Positions 8,368 to 17,756 of a DNA stretch of 64,000 nt are shown here, in pieces. Made by a program: the position numbers and the translations under genes. Source of the DNA: Polyangiaceae bacterium (lineage in GTDB: Bacteria; Myxococcota_A; Polyangia; Polyangiales; Polyangiaceae); the NCBI GenBank assembly GCA_016715885.1, contig JADJXL010000028.1:868001-932000 (forward strand), read 5' to 3'. The notes beneath the pieces were generated by a model. The model had not been told where the DNA came from. It saw only the letters and a list, made by a program, of their open reading frames with translations, and did not search any database. Each line of letters starts with the position of its first letter. Positions within the stretch are counted from its first letter, which is position 1.

Positions 8368-9804
8368 TCACGCGCCGTCAATGACGGCCGGCGCGCCTTT
8401 CGAATCCTGCTTCTCGTATTTGTTGCGCACGTCCGCGAGCACTTCTTCTTCGTCGTAACGCGAGAACAGCAAAAGTCCCAAAAAGCAAAAGACGAAGGCT
8501 GCCGCGGCGCTGAGCCGCACGCCGAAAGGATTCTGCACGTCTTTGCCGAGCAGCAGAAACGAAGGAAAAAGAAAGTTTGCCAGGGCAATACCCAAATTCA
8601 TGACGAACGTTCTCGTCCCGAAAAAGATGGCCGCCTTGTGGCTGCCCGATCGATGCCCATCCCCTTCGGCGACATCGGCCACGACGACCGTCGGCAGAAT
8701 TCCGAAGATGGCCACGGGAACGGCCGCGACGATCGCCACGAGGTATGCGTAAATCATCTTGGGCATTGGCACGACCCCCATGGCCGCGACGAGAAGGAAC
8801 ACGAGTGAAAACATGGCAAACCCCACGAGCATTACGCGTTTTTTGCCCAACCTTCTGGTCGCAATGTTCACGGGCAAGTAGCACACGAAACTCGCGAGAA
8901 ACATCACGGTCATGAGCGTCGTCACGAGCGCCGTGTCTTCACGGATGTCGTCCTTCGGGTGCAGGAGCGTCGTGAAATAAAAGACCATGCCCATTTGAAT
9001 GAACGTCAACGCCACCCAATAGGTCAGATCCGCAAGCGCAAACCGGACGAAGTTGCGATTGCTGAATGCCGCCGCCAGAGCTTGCCGCACATTATCCTTG
9101 GATACGTGTGGCTCTGCATAATCACGTTCCTTGACGAACAGCACGGGCAGGAGCATGCACACGAGCGAAACGCTGGAGTATGCTGCCATGACGAATTGGA
9201 AAGCGCGCGCCGGGCTCATCCCCAGACTTTGCTCGACGATTGGCTGAATGGCGAACACGCCTTGTCCCAAGGCAAACCCGAGCGCCCAGGTCACGGAGAG
9301 CGCCGTGCTCAGAGACAGCTTTTCTTCGGGCGTGTGGCCATATTCGCTGAGCAACGCCGTATAGGGCGTCGTATAACAGACGAAAAAGAAATAAAAAGCG
9401 AGCAAGACCCCGGCAAGCCACAATGCATTCAGCGGGCTTTCGGTCGGCGCGATGGGCAAGAATACCAGAACGGACAAAAGGGCCACGGGCAATGCCGAGA
9501 ATGCCATGAAAAACGTTCGGCGTCCGAGGCGTGAAGTGCTTCGATCCGACCAATTGGCGATCAGCGGATTCGTGATGGCATCGAAGGTGCGCGCAATGGC
9601 GGTGATGATCCCGAGGACCGTCAAGAAACCCAAGATGCGACCGGTGTGAATGTACGTCGGAAAGAGGGCTACTTTGCCCGATTCCGGCGGCATGTAGAAA
9701 TAATTCATCAAGTTGGCAACGCCAAACGAGCTCAACGACCACCCAAACTGGCCCAATGCGAATAAAATGAGCTTCGATGTGGGAAGTTTTGCTACGTTTG
9801 CCAT
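8368..9804 (-). CDS. GPH-family sugar:cation symporter (MFS)
   Basis: A 478-residue inner-membrane protein with about twelve hydrophobic segments. The start (LILFALGQFGWSLSSFGVANLMNYFYMPP), the DAITNPLIANWSDRSTSRLGRRTFFM loop between helices 2 and 3 and the FVCYTTPYTALLSEYG stretch are hallmarks of the glycoside-pentoside-hexuronide:cation symporters (MelB/XylP type). Such proteins import sugars or glycosides with Na+ or H+. It starts 13 bases after a GH1 beta-glucosidase gene on the same strand, so it most likely imports a beta-glucoside or the released sugar. The substrate cannot be read from the sequence. The hydrophilic C-terminus after the last helix (YDEEEVLADVRNKYEKQD) is short. Confidence 0.87.
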   Translation of the reverse strand: MANVAKLPTSKLILFALGQFGWSLSSFGVANLMNYFYMPPESGKVALFPTYIHTGRILGFLTVLGIITAIARTFDAITNPLIANWSDRSTSRLGRRTFFMAFSALPVALLSVLVFLPIAPTESPLNALWLAGVLLAFYFFFVCYTTPYTALLSEYGHTPEEKLSLSTALSVTWALGFALGQGVFAIQPIVEQSLGMSPARAFQFVMAAYSSVSLVCMLLPVLFVKERDYAEPHVSKDNVRQALAAAFSNRNFVRFALADLTYWVALTFIQMGMVFYFTTLLHPKDDIREDTALVTTLMTVMFLASFVCYLPVNIATRRLGKKRVMLVGFAMFSLVFLLVAAMGVVPMPKMIYAYLVAIVAAVPVAIFGILPTVVVADVAEGDGHRSGSHKAAIFFGTRTFVMNLGIALANFLFPSFLLLGKDVQNPFGVRLSAAAAFVFCFLGLLLFSRYDEEEVLADVRNKYEKQDSKGAPAVIDGA

Positions 9805-9817
9805 ACTCGATGCCCCA

Positions 9818-11233
9818 TCAGCCTTCGGGCGTCAGGCCAAGCCCCCTTGCGATTTGCTGAAATGTCTTTACAGCCTCGGTAGGTTCACGACGTTTGTCCG
9901 GATCATCGTAATCGACGCGATAGAGGCCAAACCGCGGCTCGTACCCCTCGGCCCATTCAAAATTGTCGAGGAGCGACCAATGAAAATACCCTCGCACGTC
10001 CACGCCATCGCGCGCGGCATGCACGAGCGCCTCGAAATGCGAGCGCAAATAACCGGGACGCTTGTCACCGCGCTGATCCGCTATGCCATTTTCGGTGACG
10101 TAAAGCGGCAAACCGAGTGCACTGTACCGTTTGAGCACTTGATACATTCCCTCGGGATAAATGTCCCAGCCGAGATCACTCACGGGACGCTCGGCCGGCA
10201 CGTATTGCTCGGAAAGCGACGGATCCGACAAGTCTGCACGAACGTGGTCTCGCCCGTAATAGTTGATACCCAGCCAATCGAGCGAACCTTTCAATTCGGG
10301 TGCGTCCTCGTCGATGTCCACGACACCTGGAATCGATAGCGTGATTCGACCGGCTGCTATGGCGTCGATGATTGCTTGATTGAAAAAACGATCCGTGAAT
10401 CCTGCAATCAATCGATCGAATGGATGGCGAGTGGCGGGCTGGAAAATACGCACATGATGCGCCAAACCAATGCGCGTGGAAAAACCGTCGCCATCCGCAT
10501 CAACGGTATCGTGTTCGCGTAGCGCTTCCGTCATGCGTCCGTGAGCGCGCAGGAGCCGCGCGAGGCCTTGTGCGCAAAGGCGTTGGTCTTTCAGCCCCGG
10601 AGGAAAAACCCCTTTGATATACGACATTGCCATGAGCACGTTGGGCTCGTTGATGGTGCACCACGAATCCACCGCGCTGCCAAGCTTTCTGGCAATGCGT
10701 TTCGTGAATGCAGCCAGCAGATCAATGGTCCGATCGCTCATCCAGCCCCCTTGCGTAACCACCCATCGCGGCAACGTGAAGTGATGAAGCGTGACCATAG
10801 GCTCGATGCCAGCATTACGTAAAGCGCGTGCCCACGACAAATATCGCTCGGCCGCGTCTTCGTTCCAAACGCCCTCGGCCGGTTCGAGCCGGCTCCATTC
10901 GACGCTGAATCGATATGCATTCGCGCCGAGGCGTCGCATGAGCCGCAAGTCTTCGTCGAATCGATTCCATGAATCGCACGCTGCGCCCGATACCGTGCGA
11001 TCCTTGACATGCGGCGAACCGTCCGCGTGAGAACCTCGTTCCCAGTCGGTCCAATCGTTGTCGAGCCCGCCTTCGATTTGATGCGCCGCGGTGGCCGTAC
11101 CGAGCAAAAACCCGGCTGGCAGCGACGAGCGCACATTTTCGAGCACATCCGCGGCACCAAGAGCACACGGCGGCGGATGCGGGTCTTTGGTGAGCGAATC
11201 GAATGCGGTGCGAGCGAGTCGGGCAAGGTTCAT
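9818..11233 (-). CDS. Glycoside hydrolase family 1 beta-glucosidase
   Basis: A 471-residue GH1 enzyme. The family start appears at LPAGFLLGTATAAHQIEGG (about residues 39-57). The acid/base glutamate is E196 in TINEPNV, and the nucleophile is E381 in LYVTENGI. Other GH1 marks are WSRLEP, HHFTLPRWV, GINYYGRD and HWSLLDNFEW. It should hydrolyse beta-glucosides or cello-oligosaccharides with retention. There is no signal peptide, so the enzyme is cytoplasmic and acts on imported sugar. The first ~38 residues before the barrel are an extension of unknown role and the true start could be internal. It lies between an outer-membrane protein gene (103 bases upstream) and a GPH symporter (13 bases downstream), making a plausible uptake-and-cleavage operon. 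Confidence 0.93.
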   Translation of the reverse strand: MNLARLARTAFDSLTKDPHPPPCALGAADVLENVRSSLPAGFLLGTATAAHQIEGGLDNDWTDWERGSHADGSPHVKDRTVSGAACDSWNRFDEDLRLMRRLGANAYRFSVEWSRLEPAEGVWNEDAAERYLSWARALRNAGIEPMVTLHHFTLPRWVVTQGGWMSDRTIDLLAAFTKRIARKLGSAVDSWCTINEPNVLMAMSYIKGVFPPGLKDQRLCAQGLARLLRAHGRMTEALREHDTVDADGDGFSTRIGLAHHVRIFQPATRHPFDRLIAGFTDRFFNQAIIDAIAAGRITLSIPGVVDIDEDAPELKGSLDWLGINYYGRDHVRADLSDPSLSEQYVPAERPVSDLGWDIYPEGMYQVLKRYSALGLPLYVTENGIADQRGDKRPGYLRSHFEALVHAARDGVDVRGYFHWSLLDNFEWAEGYEPRFGLYRVDYDDPDKRREPTEAVKTFQQIARGLGLTPEG

Positions 11234-11336
11234 CGGACGGGCTCCAGGATGCTACGAAGTCGTGACACTTGAAAAGACTTTTGTGCAGTCACTTGAAAGA
11301 TTGGCGCAGCGCGCGTGGCGCGGGCAAGACCCGGGG

Positions 11337-12374
11337 TCATGGTTTGTCCGCGGGGATGTAATATGGTTTGGATTTGTGCAAGTTGATATCGGCTCCCACG
11401 ACGGTCACCCACGAAAATGCGTATTGCCACATGGGGTCGACGAGCAACGTACCGAGTTGGGCAGCAGCAAACGGCGACACCTTTTGTTTGAACAATTTTC
11501 GCGGCAGCCGAGCAAAGACGAAGCCTACGAGTGAAAATTGATCGAGGCCCGTGCCGAAGACTCGATTGTACCGTCCCGTAATACCAAGCAGCAATTCTCC
11601 GGGAAGCGTCACGGGAGCCGCATAGCCGACGACCAATTCATGGGTTTGACTCACGTCGTGAAGTTTGCGCAAAGTAAACGTGAACGTGTCGTGGAATACC
11701 GCGTTGTAGCTCGCTCCGGGCGCCCGATAAAGATTGAAGTCGGCCATGAAGTTGTATTGAAATACGATGGGTCCGACTTTGCCCTGCAGCGTGGGCATCA
11801 CGCGTAGACGCGTGCCACCAATGTTGATGGGATTTTCATAATTTGCGATGTTATTGACGCCAGCGTCGCCCGACCAATCGAGCGCCGATGTGTTGCCTCG
11901 TTCGATCCGCCCTTCCGCGAGCCGCTCGTGCCCGAGCGGAGTCAAAACACGCAAGCCCCCATTGAATGGGCTATAGATGAAATAGTCGTAAGCTGCCTCC
12001 ATTCGGAGCTTGAAAAACGCAATCGGCGTGATTTCGATGAACGGCCCAAATGTATTGTTCACGTAGCCGTACAGGTCACGCACGCCAATCGTAACATTCG
12101 TCGAATCCCACAAGATACCGGGCCTTTTGACGAGCGGCACCTTGTATCCGAGCGTCGCGCCCCAGGCCGATCGGGTATAATGCATTCCAAATGGTACCCA
12201 GACAAGCGATAGGTCGACGGAGCTTTCTCGAGGCACCGGTGGTGGAGCATCGGCGCGATTCGAAGATCCGGCCGATGCCGATCTTTCGGTCGCTTTCCGT
12301 TGCACTTCGGCGTCCGCGGGGTATGCGATCGACGCGATGGCAGCCAAAGTCAAGAGAGAAATGAACTTTTTCAT
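11337..12374 (-). CDS. Outer-membrane beta-barrel-like protein upstream of the glucosidase
   Basis: A 345-residue exported protein. I prefer the ATG at 12374 (MKKFISLLTLAAIASIAYPADA, a signal peptide cut after ADA) to the ATG three codons earlier, because the GAGG upstream is too close to the first. The mature part alternates hydrophobic and polar residues with many aromatic strand ends (VWVPFGMHYTRSAWGATLGY, FFKLRMEAAYDYFIY, VFQYNFMADFNLY), as in outer-membrane barrels of about 12-14 strands. No family was recognised. Its place before the GH1 and symporter genes suggests a porin for the same glycoside. An alternative is a general envelope protein that merely shares the strand. Confidence 0.65.
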   Translation of the reverse strand: MKKFISLLTLAAIASIAYPADAEVQRKATERSASAGSSNRADAPPPVPRESSVDLSLVWVPFGMHYTRSAWGATLGYKVPLVKRPGILWDSTNVTIGVRDLYGYVNNTFGPFIEITPIAFFKLRMEAAYDYFIYSPFNGGLRVLTPLGHERLAEGRIERGNTSALDWSGDAGVNNIANYENPINIGGTRLRVMPTLQGKVGPIVFQYNFMADFNLYRAPGASYNAVFHDTFTFTLRKLHDVSQTHELVVGYAAPVTLPGELLLGITGRYNRVFGTGLDQFSLVGFVFARLPRKLFKQKVSPFAAAQLGTLLVDPMWQYAFSWVTVVGADINLHKSKPYYIPADKP

Positions 12375-12532
12375 GCCACGCATCGCCTCGGCCTGCCCAC
12401 GAGCGCGCCCTTACTCTTTGCGGCGGAAGACCACTTCACTGCCAAGCGTGTATATACCTGTGCTGTTCGTTATGCAATCATGTCGACGTGACGCAGCGCG
12501 TACGGCCTTTTTTCTGAAATCCGGAGGGTGAA

Positions 12533-13642
12533 ATGTTACAAGCTCAAACGATTATCGGCATCGTCACCATCTGTATGGCGATCTTGTCCGTGGGGTGCGA
12601 CGAGACGAGTCACAAGGACACCCCCGCGCCTGATCCCAATACCAATCCCGATGCGGGTCCTCCGCCTGGCAATCCGGATGGGAAATGCGCAATTCCGACT
12701 GAAGCTCGAGCCGAAGACACGTCGAACCCCGATCATGTCGTCGGCACCGGCACTCCTGAAAGCTGCACGGGCGATGCATTCGTCGAAGCGGTTGCCAAAG
12801 GTGGCGTCATAACGTTCGATTGCGGCCCTGATCCCGTGATCATCAAGCTCGATAAGACTGCAAAAATATTCAACAATACCGGTCCCAAAATCGTCATCGA
12901 CGGCGGCGACAAGGTCACGCTGAGCGGTTCGGGCAACGTCCGCATTTTGTACCAAAACACCTGCGACGAAGCTCAAGTTTGGACCACACCGATGTGCCAA
13001 AATCAAGATCATCCGTCCCTCACCGTCCAAAACATCACGTTTGTCGATGGAAACGCCTCGGGACTCGATCCCTACGGCGGCGGAGCCATTTTCGTTCGTG
13101 GAGGTCGATTCAAAGTCGTCAACAGCCGATTCTTCCACAATCGCTGCGACGACGTTGGACCCGACGTGGGAGGCGGGGCCATTCGAGTGCTCAGTCAATA
13201 CGAAGGTTTGCCCGTGTACATCGTGAACAGCACGTTCGGCGGCAGCGACGCTCTCGGCAATGTATGCTCGAACGGCGCGTCACTCAGCAGCATCGGCGTG
13301 TCGTATTCGGTCATCAACAGCGCCTTCAGTTTCGAGCGCGCGATTGGCAATGGCGCGAACCCGGCCAAACCGGGGACTCCTGGCGGCGGCAACGGAGGCG
13401 CCATTTACAACGACGGCAATACGTTCCATCTCTCGCTGTGCGGCTCGACCATTACCGATAGCACGGCCAATGAAGGAGGTGGCGCCATTTTCTTCGTGAG
13501 CAACGATCGCACGGGAACGCTCACGATCGAAAGTTCGACATTGCAGCGAAACAAGAGCCTGCAATTCGAAACGCAAGGTTATCCGGGCATTTTCGTGCTG
13601 GCCAAGGGCGACCCACAGGTGACGAATTCGACCATCGAGTAG
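12533..13642 (+). CDS. Lipoprotein with right-handed beta-helix (pectate-lyase/PMP-like) repeats
   Basis: A 369-residue lipoprotein preceded by a strong site (GGAGGGTGAA before the ATG). The signal peptide ends in the lipobox LSVGC near residue 22 and is followed by a Pro/Asp linker (TPAPDPNTNPDAGPPPG). The rest is a parallel beta-helix: repeated short strands with Asn/Gly turns and GGAI motifs (YGGGAIFVRGG, VGGGAIRVLS, GNGGAIYNDG, EGGGAIFFVS), like Chlamydia PMP and pectate-lyase superfamily repeats. No active-site set was identified, so it may bind or present polysaccharide rather than cut it. It is divergent from the glucoside operon, with 158 bases between starts. Confidence 0.75.
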   Translation: MLQAQTIIGIVTICMAILSVGCDETSHKDTPAPDPNTNPDAGPPPGNPDGKCAIPTEARAEDTSNPDHVVGTGTPESCTGDAFVEAVAKGGVITFDCGPDPVIIKLDKTAKIFNNTGPKIVIDGGDKVTLSGSGNVRILYQNTCDEAQVWTTPMCQNQDHPSLTVQNITFVDGNASGLDPYGGGAIFVRGGRFKVVNSRFFHNRCDDVGPDVGGGAIRVLSQYEGLPVYIVNSTFGGSDALGNVCSNGASLSSIGVSYSVINSAFSFERAIGNGANPAKPGTPGGGNGGAIYNDGNTFHLSLCGSTITDSTANEGGGAIFFVSNDRTGTLTIESSTLQRNKSLQFETQGYPGIFVLAKGDPQVTNSTIE

Positions 13643-13688
13643 CTGCTCTTGATGGGTGCTTATCAGGGTATCACTGGTGACGACGAAA

Positions 13689-13802
13689 GCCTGGGGAGTG
13701 GTTCGATATTGCGGCGCTCGTGGTGGTTCCTGCTGTTTGAGCCCGCGAAGCGGGCGAGTTCAGGGGGACCGCGAGTGCCGCAATATCGAACCCTCCCCAG
13801 GC
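13689..13802. repeat. Long palindromic element, copy 1 (covarying arms, shared core)
   Basis: A 114-bp imperfect palindrome just after the beta-helix lipoprotein. The outer arm GCCTGGGGAG..GGTTCGATATTGCGGC.CTCG (13689-13720) matches the reverse complement of 13770-13802 with about two differences. The centre has a second hairpin, GCCCGC-GAA-GCGGGC. The same outer ends and centre recur at 21529-21650, but the middle of the arms there has a different sequence that still pairs. It could fold as RNA or as a cruciform. The rest of 13643-13840 shows nothing else. Confidence 0.75.
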
Positions 13803-13840
13803 GAACAAGCAGCGATTTGCCGCATATTCTGGTCAATCCA

Positions 13841-15217
13841 CTAAAGCGCGAATTGCCGATTGTGCCCGTTGGTGCATTCGCTGCGCATGCGCCTTGCAAC
13901 GACATACGCCATCTCGAGCGCCTGCGCGTGATTCAACCGTGGATCGCAACGCGTTTCGTACGCGCGCGACAGGTCGGTTTCCCGCACTCCGCCCCCGATA
14001 CATTCGGTCACGTCGTCACCGGACAATTCCAAGTGCACGCCGCCGAGAATGGTTCCGCAATCGGAATGCGCCTCGAACGTTTCATCAATTTCGCTGGCAA
14101 TCGCCTCGAACGAACGCGTCTTTTTCCCGTCCGCCACCGTAACCGTATTGCCATGCATCGGATCGCATACCCAGAGCACCCTTCGATCTGCTCGCCGTAC
14201 GGCATCGAGAAGCCGCGGCAGGGCGCCTTTCACCCGCGCTGCACCCATACGCGTGACGAGCACCAATCTACCCGGCTCGTTGTCCGGATTGAGCACTTGG
14301 CAGAGACCGAGCACTTCGTCGGGCGTCGCGTCAGGGCCAATTTTGACGCCAATGGGATTGCGTATGCCCCGGAAAAACTCCACGTGCGCACCGGAAAGCG
14401 TGCGCGTACGCGCGCCGATCCATGGCATGTGCGTGGTCAAGTCGTAATGTCCGCTTTGGCCGGAAATCACCTTGGTCTGTGCAGACTCGTAATGCAGGTG
14501 AAATCCCTCGTGACTCGTATAGAACTCCACCCGCGACAGTTCGCATACGGGATGTTCTCCAAGCGCCTCCATGAATCGCAATGCATCGGCCAGTTCTTGC
14601 GTGGTCGCAAGATAACTTTCGCGAAGCGGCGCAGGGAGGCCAGCGCGGTCGAAAAACGACAGGTCCCAAACCTCCGGATGGTGCAAGTCTGCAAACCCGC
14701 CACCGGAAAGTGAACGCACGAAATTGAGGGTCATTGCCGCATGCTCGTAACACGCAAGCAAGAGCTGCGGATTGGGCCTTCGCGCTTCGGGCGTTCGTTC
14801 GGGCCTGTTCACGAGGTCGCCGAAATAACTGGGTAACGTGACGCCTCCGCACGTCTCGGTCAAACTCGAGCGCGGCTTTCCATATTGACCCGCAATGCGC
14901 CCGACTCGAACGACGGGTTTTTTGCTGCCCAAGATGAGGACGAGCGACATTTTCAGCAAAATCGCGAGCGTACGCTCGATCGCGCCCGGATTGCATTGTT
15001 CCAGGGTCTCGGCGCAATCGCCTCCTTGAAGCAGAAAGCGTTCACCGCACTGAGCCGACGCAATCAGCGCCTTGAGTCGTTCGATTTCCCACGACGTTAC
15101 CAGCGGCGGCAGATTCGCGATGCGACATGCAATGCGATCGAGTTCGTCTGGGTCGGCATAAGGCATCGACTGTGGATTAGGAAAGGTTTTCCAAGAAATC
15201 GGGCTCCAATGTTGCAC
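13841..15217 (-). CDS. aroG: Class II (plant-type) DAHP synthase
   Basis: A 458-residue enzyme that condenses PEP and erythrose 4-phosphate to DAHP, the first shikimate-pathway step. I place the start at the GTG at 15217, giving MQHWSPISWKTFPNPQSMPY, the normal start of the class II family; the frame is open further upstream into the neighbouring gene. Family motifs: LLQGGDCAETL, the metal/PEP region VVRVGRIAGQYGKPRS, SHEGFHLHYESAQT, GIRNPIGVKIGP, VTRMGAARVKG, WVCDPMHGNT and GGVHLELSGDDVTEC. Length fits microbial class II enzymes. It is last in a same-strand run after a Cys-rich lipoprotein (131-base gap), so co-transcription is possible but metabolically unrelated. Assignment is strong. Confidence 0.92.
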   Translation of the reverse strand: MQHWSPISWKTFPNPQSMPYADPDELDRIACRIANLPPLVTSWEIERLKALIASAQCGERFLLQGGDCAETLEQCNPGAIERTLAILLKMSLVLILGSKKPVVRVGRIAGQYGKPRSSLTETCGGVTLPSYFGDLVNRPERTPEARRPNPQLLLACYEHAAMTLNFVRSLSGGGFADLHHPEVWDLSFFDRAGLPAPLRESYLATTQELADALRFMEALGEHPVCELSRVEFYTSHEGFHLHYESAQTKVISGQSGHYDLTTHMPWIGARTRTLSGAHVEFFRGIRNPIGVKIGPDATPDEVLGLCQVLNPDNEPGRLVLVTRMGAARVKGALPRLLDAVRRADRRVLWVCDPMHGNTVTVADGKKTRSFEAIASEIDETFEAHSDCGTILGGVHLELSGDDVTECIGGGVRETDLSRAYETRCDPRLNHAQALEMAYVVARRMRSECTNGHNRQFAL

Positions 15218-15348
15218 AGAACAAGCATAGCGCGCTCGATCGCTTTGCACAGCCGGGCGACAGCCATTTCTGTTTTCGTCGATATTCGCAATTGCCGTGG
15301 CGTCGGTCGCAGACGATTCGCGAATACATGGAATGCCTTCCGAACGCC

Positions 15349-16380
15349 TCAACCACAATGACCACTGTCCTCCCCGGACGGTGGTACACACGAAAACCCA
15401 ACGCGACCACAGTCGAATTCGATTTTCGTTCCACCAATGCACAAAGTAATCATCGTGCCATTACACGTGTCGATGCCTGCGGAGTCCGGACTGCACACAT
15501 CGGTCGTCCTGACGCATCGTCCACCTTTGGATTCCATGCTGCAATCCGCGTCCATTGCGGCGCAATCGAATTCGGATGCAAGAGCGCCATCGCATACGCG
15601 CACTCGCTTTCCATCGGGTGCGCAGACTGCTTTCCCGGGTTCGTCGCAAGGAAACACTCCGTCCTCGGTCGCGCATTGCGCATCGGCGCCCTCCGCGCCC
15701 TCGGGACACGTGAGTCCCACGGTATTGCAATCCTTCGCAACACGTAAATTCGTCGCCGGATCGCAACGCACGTAAACGCCAGACGTACAGCGCGGCGGCG
15801 GGGAGCTGTCCTGACTGCACTTCGACAGCGCGCATCGGCCCTCGCCGCCGAGCCCCAAATCGCATTCGCTGCCGGCTCCATAATGGGGAGCTCGGCACCG
15901 TTCCGCGATTTCGGTCGTGCAATCCAGCAGCACTCCACCCGCCATACATTGGTCCCCGACCACTCCATTACACTGCGGATCGGCATTATCGAGCGGCTGC
16001 ACGTATGCACACTCGAGCGCCTCCGCGCACCCGCTGGCGTGGGCAATGCATTCGAGCATTGCAGCTTGCGCATCGAGCCCAAAACGTGTCGAAGGCAAAG
16101 GGCCTGCAAGCCACGACAAGCACGTCGAAAATCGAAGCGGGCTCGCAGGTACCCCGATGGACCGTGCAATCGCCGCGGACAGATAGGGGCAGTCGCGGGC
16201 GAAAAAACACGCTCGAACCCCGTCCTCCACAGACAAATAGCCTGCATAGGGAGTTTTGGCGGGCGGAACGGTGAGACCGTCGAATACGGTACATCCGTGC
16301 ACGACAAAGCCGGTCGTCAACAGCGCAGCAACGAACCTTGCGCGTCTGCGCGGCCCGAGACAAACAGCCAAGGGAATCAT
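15349..16380 (-). CDS. Cysteine-rich lipoprotein coupled to a Ser/Thr kinase
   Basis: A 343-residue lipoprotein. The ATG at 16380 overlaps the kinase stop by four bases (ATGA), which fixes the start. The signal peptide has a positively charged stretch (GPRRRARFVAALLTTGFVVHG) before the lipobox cysteine near residue 31. The mature part contains more than 25 cysteines, spaced in repeated units such as CNGVVGDQC, CDEPGKAVC, VRVCDG..SEFDC and TCNGTMITLC, suggesting several small disulfide-linked repeats in tandem. Similar repeats occur in myxobacterial surface lipoproteins whose roles are unknown. Translational coupling to a membrane kinase suggests the pair works together, perhaps as a surface sensor and its kinase, but this is inference. 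Confidence 0.75.
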   Translation of the reverse strand: MIPLAVCLGPRRRARFVAALLTTGFVVHGCTVFDGLTVPPAKTPYAGYLSVEDGVRACFFARDCPYLSAAIARSIGVPASPLRFSTCLSWLAGPLPSTRFGLDAQAAMLECIAHASGCAEALECAYVQPLDNADPQCNGVVGDQCMAGGVLLDCTTEIAERCRAPHYGAGSECDLGLGGEGRCALSKCSQDSSPPPRCTSGVYVRCDPATNLRVAKDCNTVGLTCPEGAEGADAQCATEDGVFPCDEPGKAVCAPDGKRVRVCDGALASEFDCAAMDADCSMESKGGRCVRTTDVCSPDSAGIDTCNGTMITLCIGGTKIEFDCGRVGFSCVPPSGEDSGHCG

Positions 16381-17756
16381 CGATAAGGATTTTCTTGTAA
16401 CTCGGTCGAGTGGCGCTTGTCTACCTTTTCTCGAATCGGTGCCGCTCGACGAACGGGCGTCGATGGCGTGCGAGGCGACGACGGTGCAGTCGCAGTTACC
16501 ACCGAACCCAAAGGAGCCAAAGGTTTGCTGTCGCTTTTCGAGCCCCCCGGAGGCGCTTCGGCGGGATCGCTGGATGCCGCGGGGTTTGTCGTCGGCAAAT
16601 GCACCGCCATTTTTTGCGCGTATGCATTCGGACTCGGATTGCGCGGAAGGAAGAACATGCCGCCACTTGCCGCCGTACTGATGGACACGAGTAAAACAGC
16701 GCTCCATTTGCGATACGTGTCTCGTTTCTTGCCAGAACGCGCTTCGACACTCGCTGCCGACCCATGACCGTCGTCCAACGCTGGCACATCGATTGTCTGG
16801 CCATCCACGAATGCTCGAATAGCATTTCGTCGCCTCGAAAATTCAGATTGGCCAAACCGCTCGACGAAAGCCGCAACGTCGGTCGCTGGTGCCGGCGGTA
16901 ATGCACGTTCGAGCGCCTCGGCGAAGGCACGCGCCGTCGGAAATCTTTCTTCACGCTCACGACACAGCGCTCGAGCAAGGACTTCATCCACTTCGAGCCC
17001 AACGTCCGGAATCGCTCGGCTCACGGTGGGAATTTCATCGGCCAAAACACCAATCAAAATATCCGCTTCGTCGCGCCCTTCGAAAAGTCTTTCCCCCGTG
17101 AGCGCTTCGTAAAGCACCGCACCTGCGGCAAATACGTCGGCACGACGGTCCAATTCGCGACGGCGGAGTTGCTCGGGAGACATGTATGCAATCGTGCCCC
17201 TCATATCGCCGCTTCTCGTTTTACACAATCGACTCGCGGCGCGGGCAATACCGAAATCAATGATGCGACCGCGACCGTCTGTCCCGACGAGCACGTTGTT
17301 GGGACTCACGTCACGATGAACGATTTCGAGCGGATCGCCACGAAGATCCTTCGCATCATGCGCCGCATGAAGCCCCGACAATACATCGAGCATGATGCGA
17401 CTCGTCATGGCGGGAGGAATGCGTTCACCCGCTCGGCGTACGGCCCCGAGCAATGCTCCCAGAGACAAGGATTCCACATAAGGCATGACGAGACAAACTT
17501 CACGATCATGGTTCGTCACGTCTTCGACATGCACGACGTGCGGGTGCTGAATGGCCGCTCCGAGGCGAGCTTCTTCGCGCAGCATGTCTCCTGATTTCGG
17601 GTCTACCAAAAGCCACGGGTGAATCCGCTTGATGACGACGAGCCGCGCGAAAAAAGCGTCGCCACGCTTGTGCGCAAGATACGTCGTGGCCATTCCCCCA
17701 GCAGCCAATTCAACCACGATATCGTGAGAACCAATCCGTATTGGTGTTTCACGCAT
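16377..17756 (-). CDS. Membrane-anchored Ser/Thr protein kinase (PknB-like)
   Basis: A 459-residue Hanks-type kinase. Residues of about 8-285 form the kinase domain: glycine loop near LAAGGMATTYLA, ATP-binding K43 in VIKRIHP, catalytic loop HRDVSPNNVL (147-156), metal-binding DFGIA (167-171), and the APE-equivalent in GTIAYMSPEQ. All key residues are present, so it should be active. A basic juxtamembrane region is followed by one transmembrane helix (about 352-371, SAVLLVSISTAASGGMFFLP) and an exported Pro/Ser-rich tail of about 85 residues with no sensory domain. It starts directly after the TPR gene stop (17757) and overlaps the Cys-rich lipoprotein by four bases, forming a tight three-gene unit. 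Confidence 0.92.
   Translation of the reverse strand: MRETPIRIGSHDIVVELAAGGMATTYLAHKRGDAFFARLVVIKRIHPWLLVDPKSGDMLREEARLGAAIQHPHVVHVEDVTNHDREVCLVMPYVESLSLGALLGAVRRAGERIPPAMTSRIMLDVLSGLHAAHDAKDLRGDPLEIVHRDVSPNNVLVGTDGRGRIIDFGIARAASRLCKTRSGDMRGTIAYMSPEQLRRRELDRRADVFAAGAVLYEALTGERLFEGRDEADILIGVLADEIPTVSRAIPDVGLEVDEVLARALCREREERFPTARAFAEALERALPPAPATDVAAFVERFGQSEFSRRRNAIRAFVDGQTIDVPALDDGHGSAASVEARSGKKRDTYRKWSAVLLVSISTAASGGMFFLPRNPSPNAYAQKMAVHLPTTNPAASSDPAEAPPGGSKSDSKPLAPLGSVVTATAPSSPRTPSTPVRRAAPIREKVDKRHSTELQENPYR

Noticed and set aside
13649..14713. 354-aa open frame on the plus strand
   Set aside because: Antisense to the class II DAHP synthase; motifs of the enzyme on the other strand are decisive.
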